Shown here: positions 5,790-5,849 of the stretch, one piece after another
How positions within the stretch are numbered: the first letter of the stretch is position 1
Layout: the number at the start of each line of letters is the position of its first letter
From: Gammaproteobacteria bacterium
GTDB lineage: Bacteria > Pseudomonadota > Gammaproteobacteria > UBA9214
DNA length: 5,849 bases
NCBI GenBank assembly: GCA_020027635.1
Contig: JAHKKL010000115.1
Coordinates: 1 to 5,849 of the forward strand
Direction: 5' to 3'
Program-made: the position numbers and the translations under genes
Notes under the pieces: model-generated
Told to the model about the DNA's origin: nothing
Seen by the model: the letters and a program-made list of their open reading frames with translations, nothing else
Databases searched by the model: none

Positions 5790-5849
5790 ATGATTCAGGG
5801 GAAAAAATACTCTTTGGAGAGGCAAAATGTGGTGAAAATGTACCGTTTT
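5790..5849. other. AT-rich tail of the window, flank or outer part of the right end
   Basis: No gene is visible. If the element ends at 5789 this is host flank. If not, it is the rest of the right end: a very degenerate unit may be read on the minus strand at about 5844-5822, ending TTTTGC, but it is too weak to call. Confidence 0.35.

Overview
The window holds one compact Tn7-like transposition module, transcribed entirely from the minus strand. In transcription order it encodes a TnsA-TnsB fusion (5664 to 2983), a TnsC-type AAA+ ATPase (2980 to 1820) and a long TniQ/TnsD-type target-site protein (1770 to 358). The fusion carries all expected catalytic residues: the restriction-like TnsA set E64/D107/E120-x-K122 and the TnsB DDE triad D520/D589/E625. 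The ATPase has intact Walker A and B motifs, and the TniQ protein has its cysteine/histidine zinc-binding clusters plus several DNA-binding segments. Start sites are supported by good Shine-Dalgarno sequences, and the tight spacing (2 bp and 49 bp) indicates a single operon.

The operon is bracketed by related sequences in opposite orientation. A 26-bp element lies directly against the tniQ stop codon (332-357), and its inverted partner lies just upstream of tnsAB (5731-5756), with 23 of 26 positions identical. Each end holds further, more degenerate units of about 23 bp. On the left they run out to a TGT at 253. On the right they run to a possible TGT (minus strand) at 5789. These look like TnsB-binding sites. 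If both termini are right, the element is only about 5.5 kb and has essentially no cargo: three genes and two ends. The right terminus is uncertain because I see no matching 5-bp target duplication, and it may lie beyond the window.

The tnsAB promoter region overlaps the inner right-end site and contains a perfect 12-bp palindrome between the candidate -35 and -10, which suggests autoregulation. No Cas gene or CRISPR array is visible. The long TniQ with a multi-helix-turn-helix C-terminal half points to recognition of a fixed DNA site rather than guide RNA.

Bases 1-252 are probably host flank. They contain what may be the 3' end of an unidentified gene, apparently with a frameshift, stopping at 150, about 100 bp from the transposon end. 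The host is a bacterium with GC-rich coding DNA and ordinary Shine-Dalgarno signals; the sequence does not let me name a lineage.
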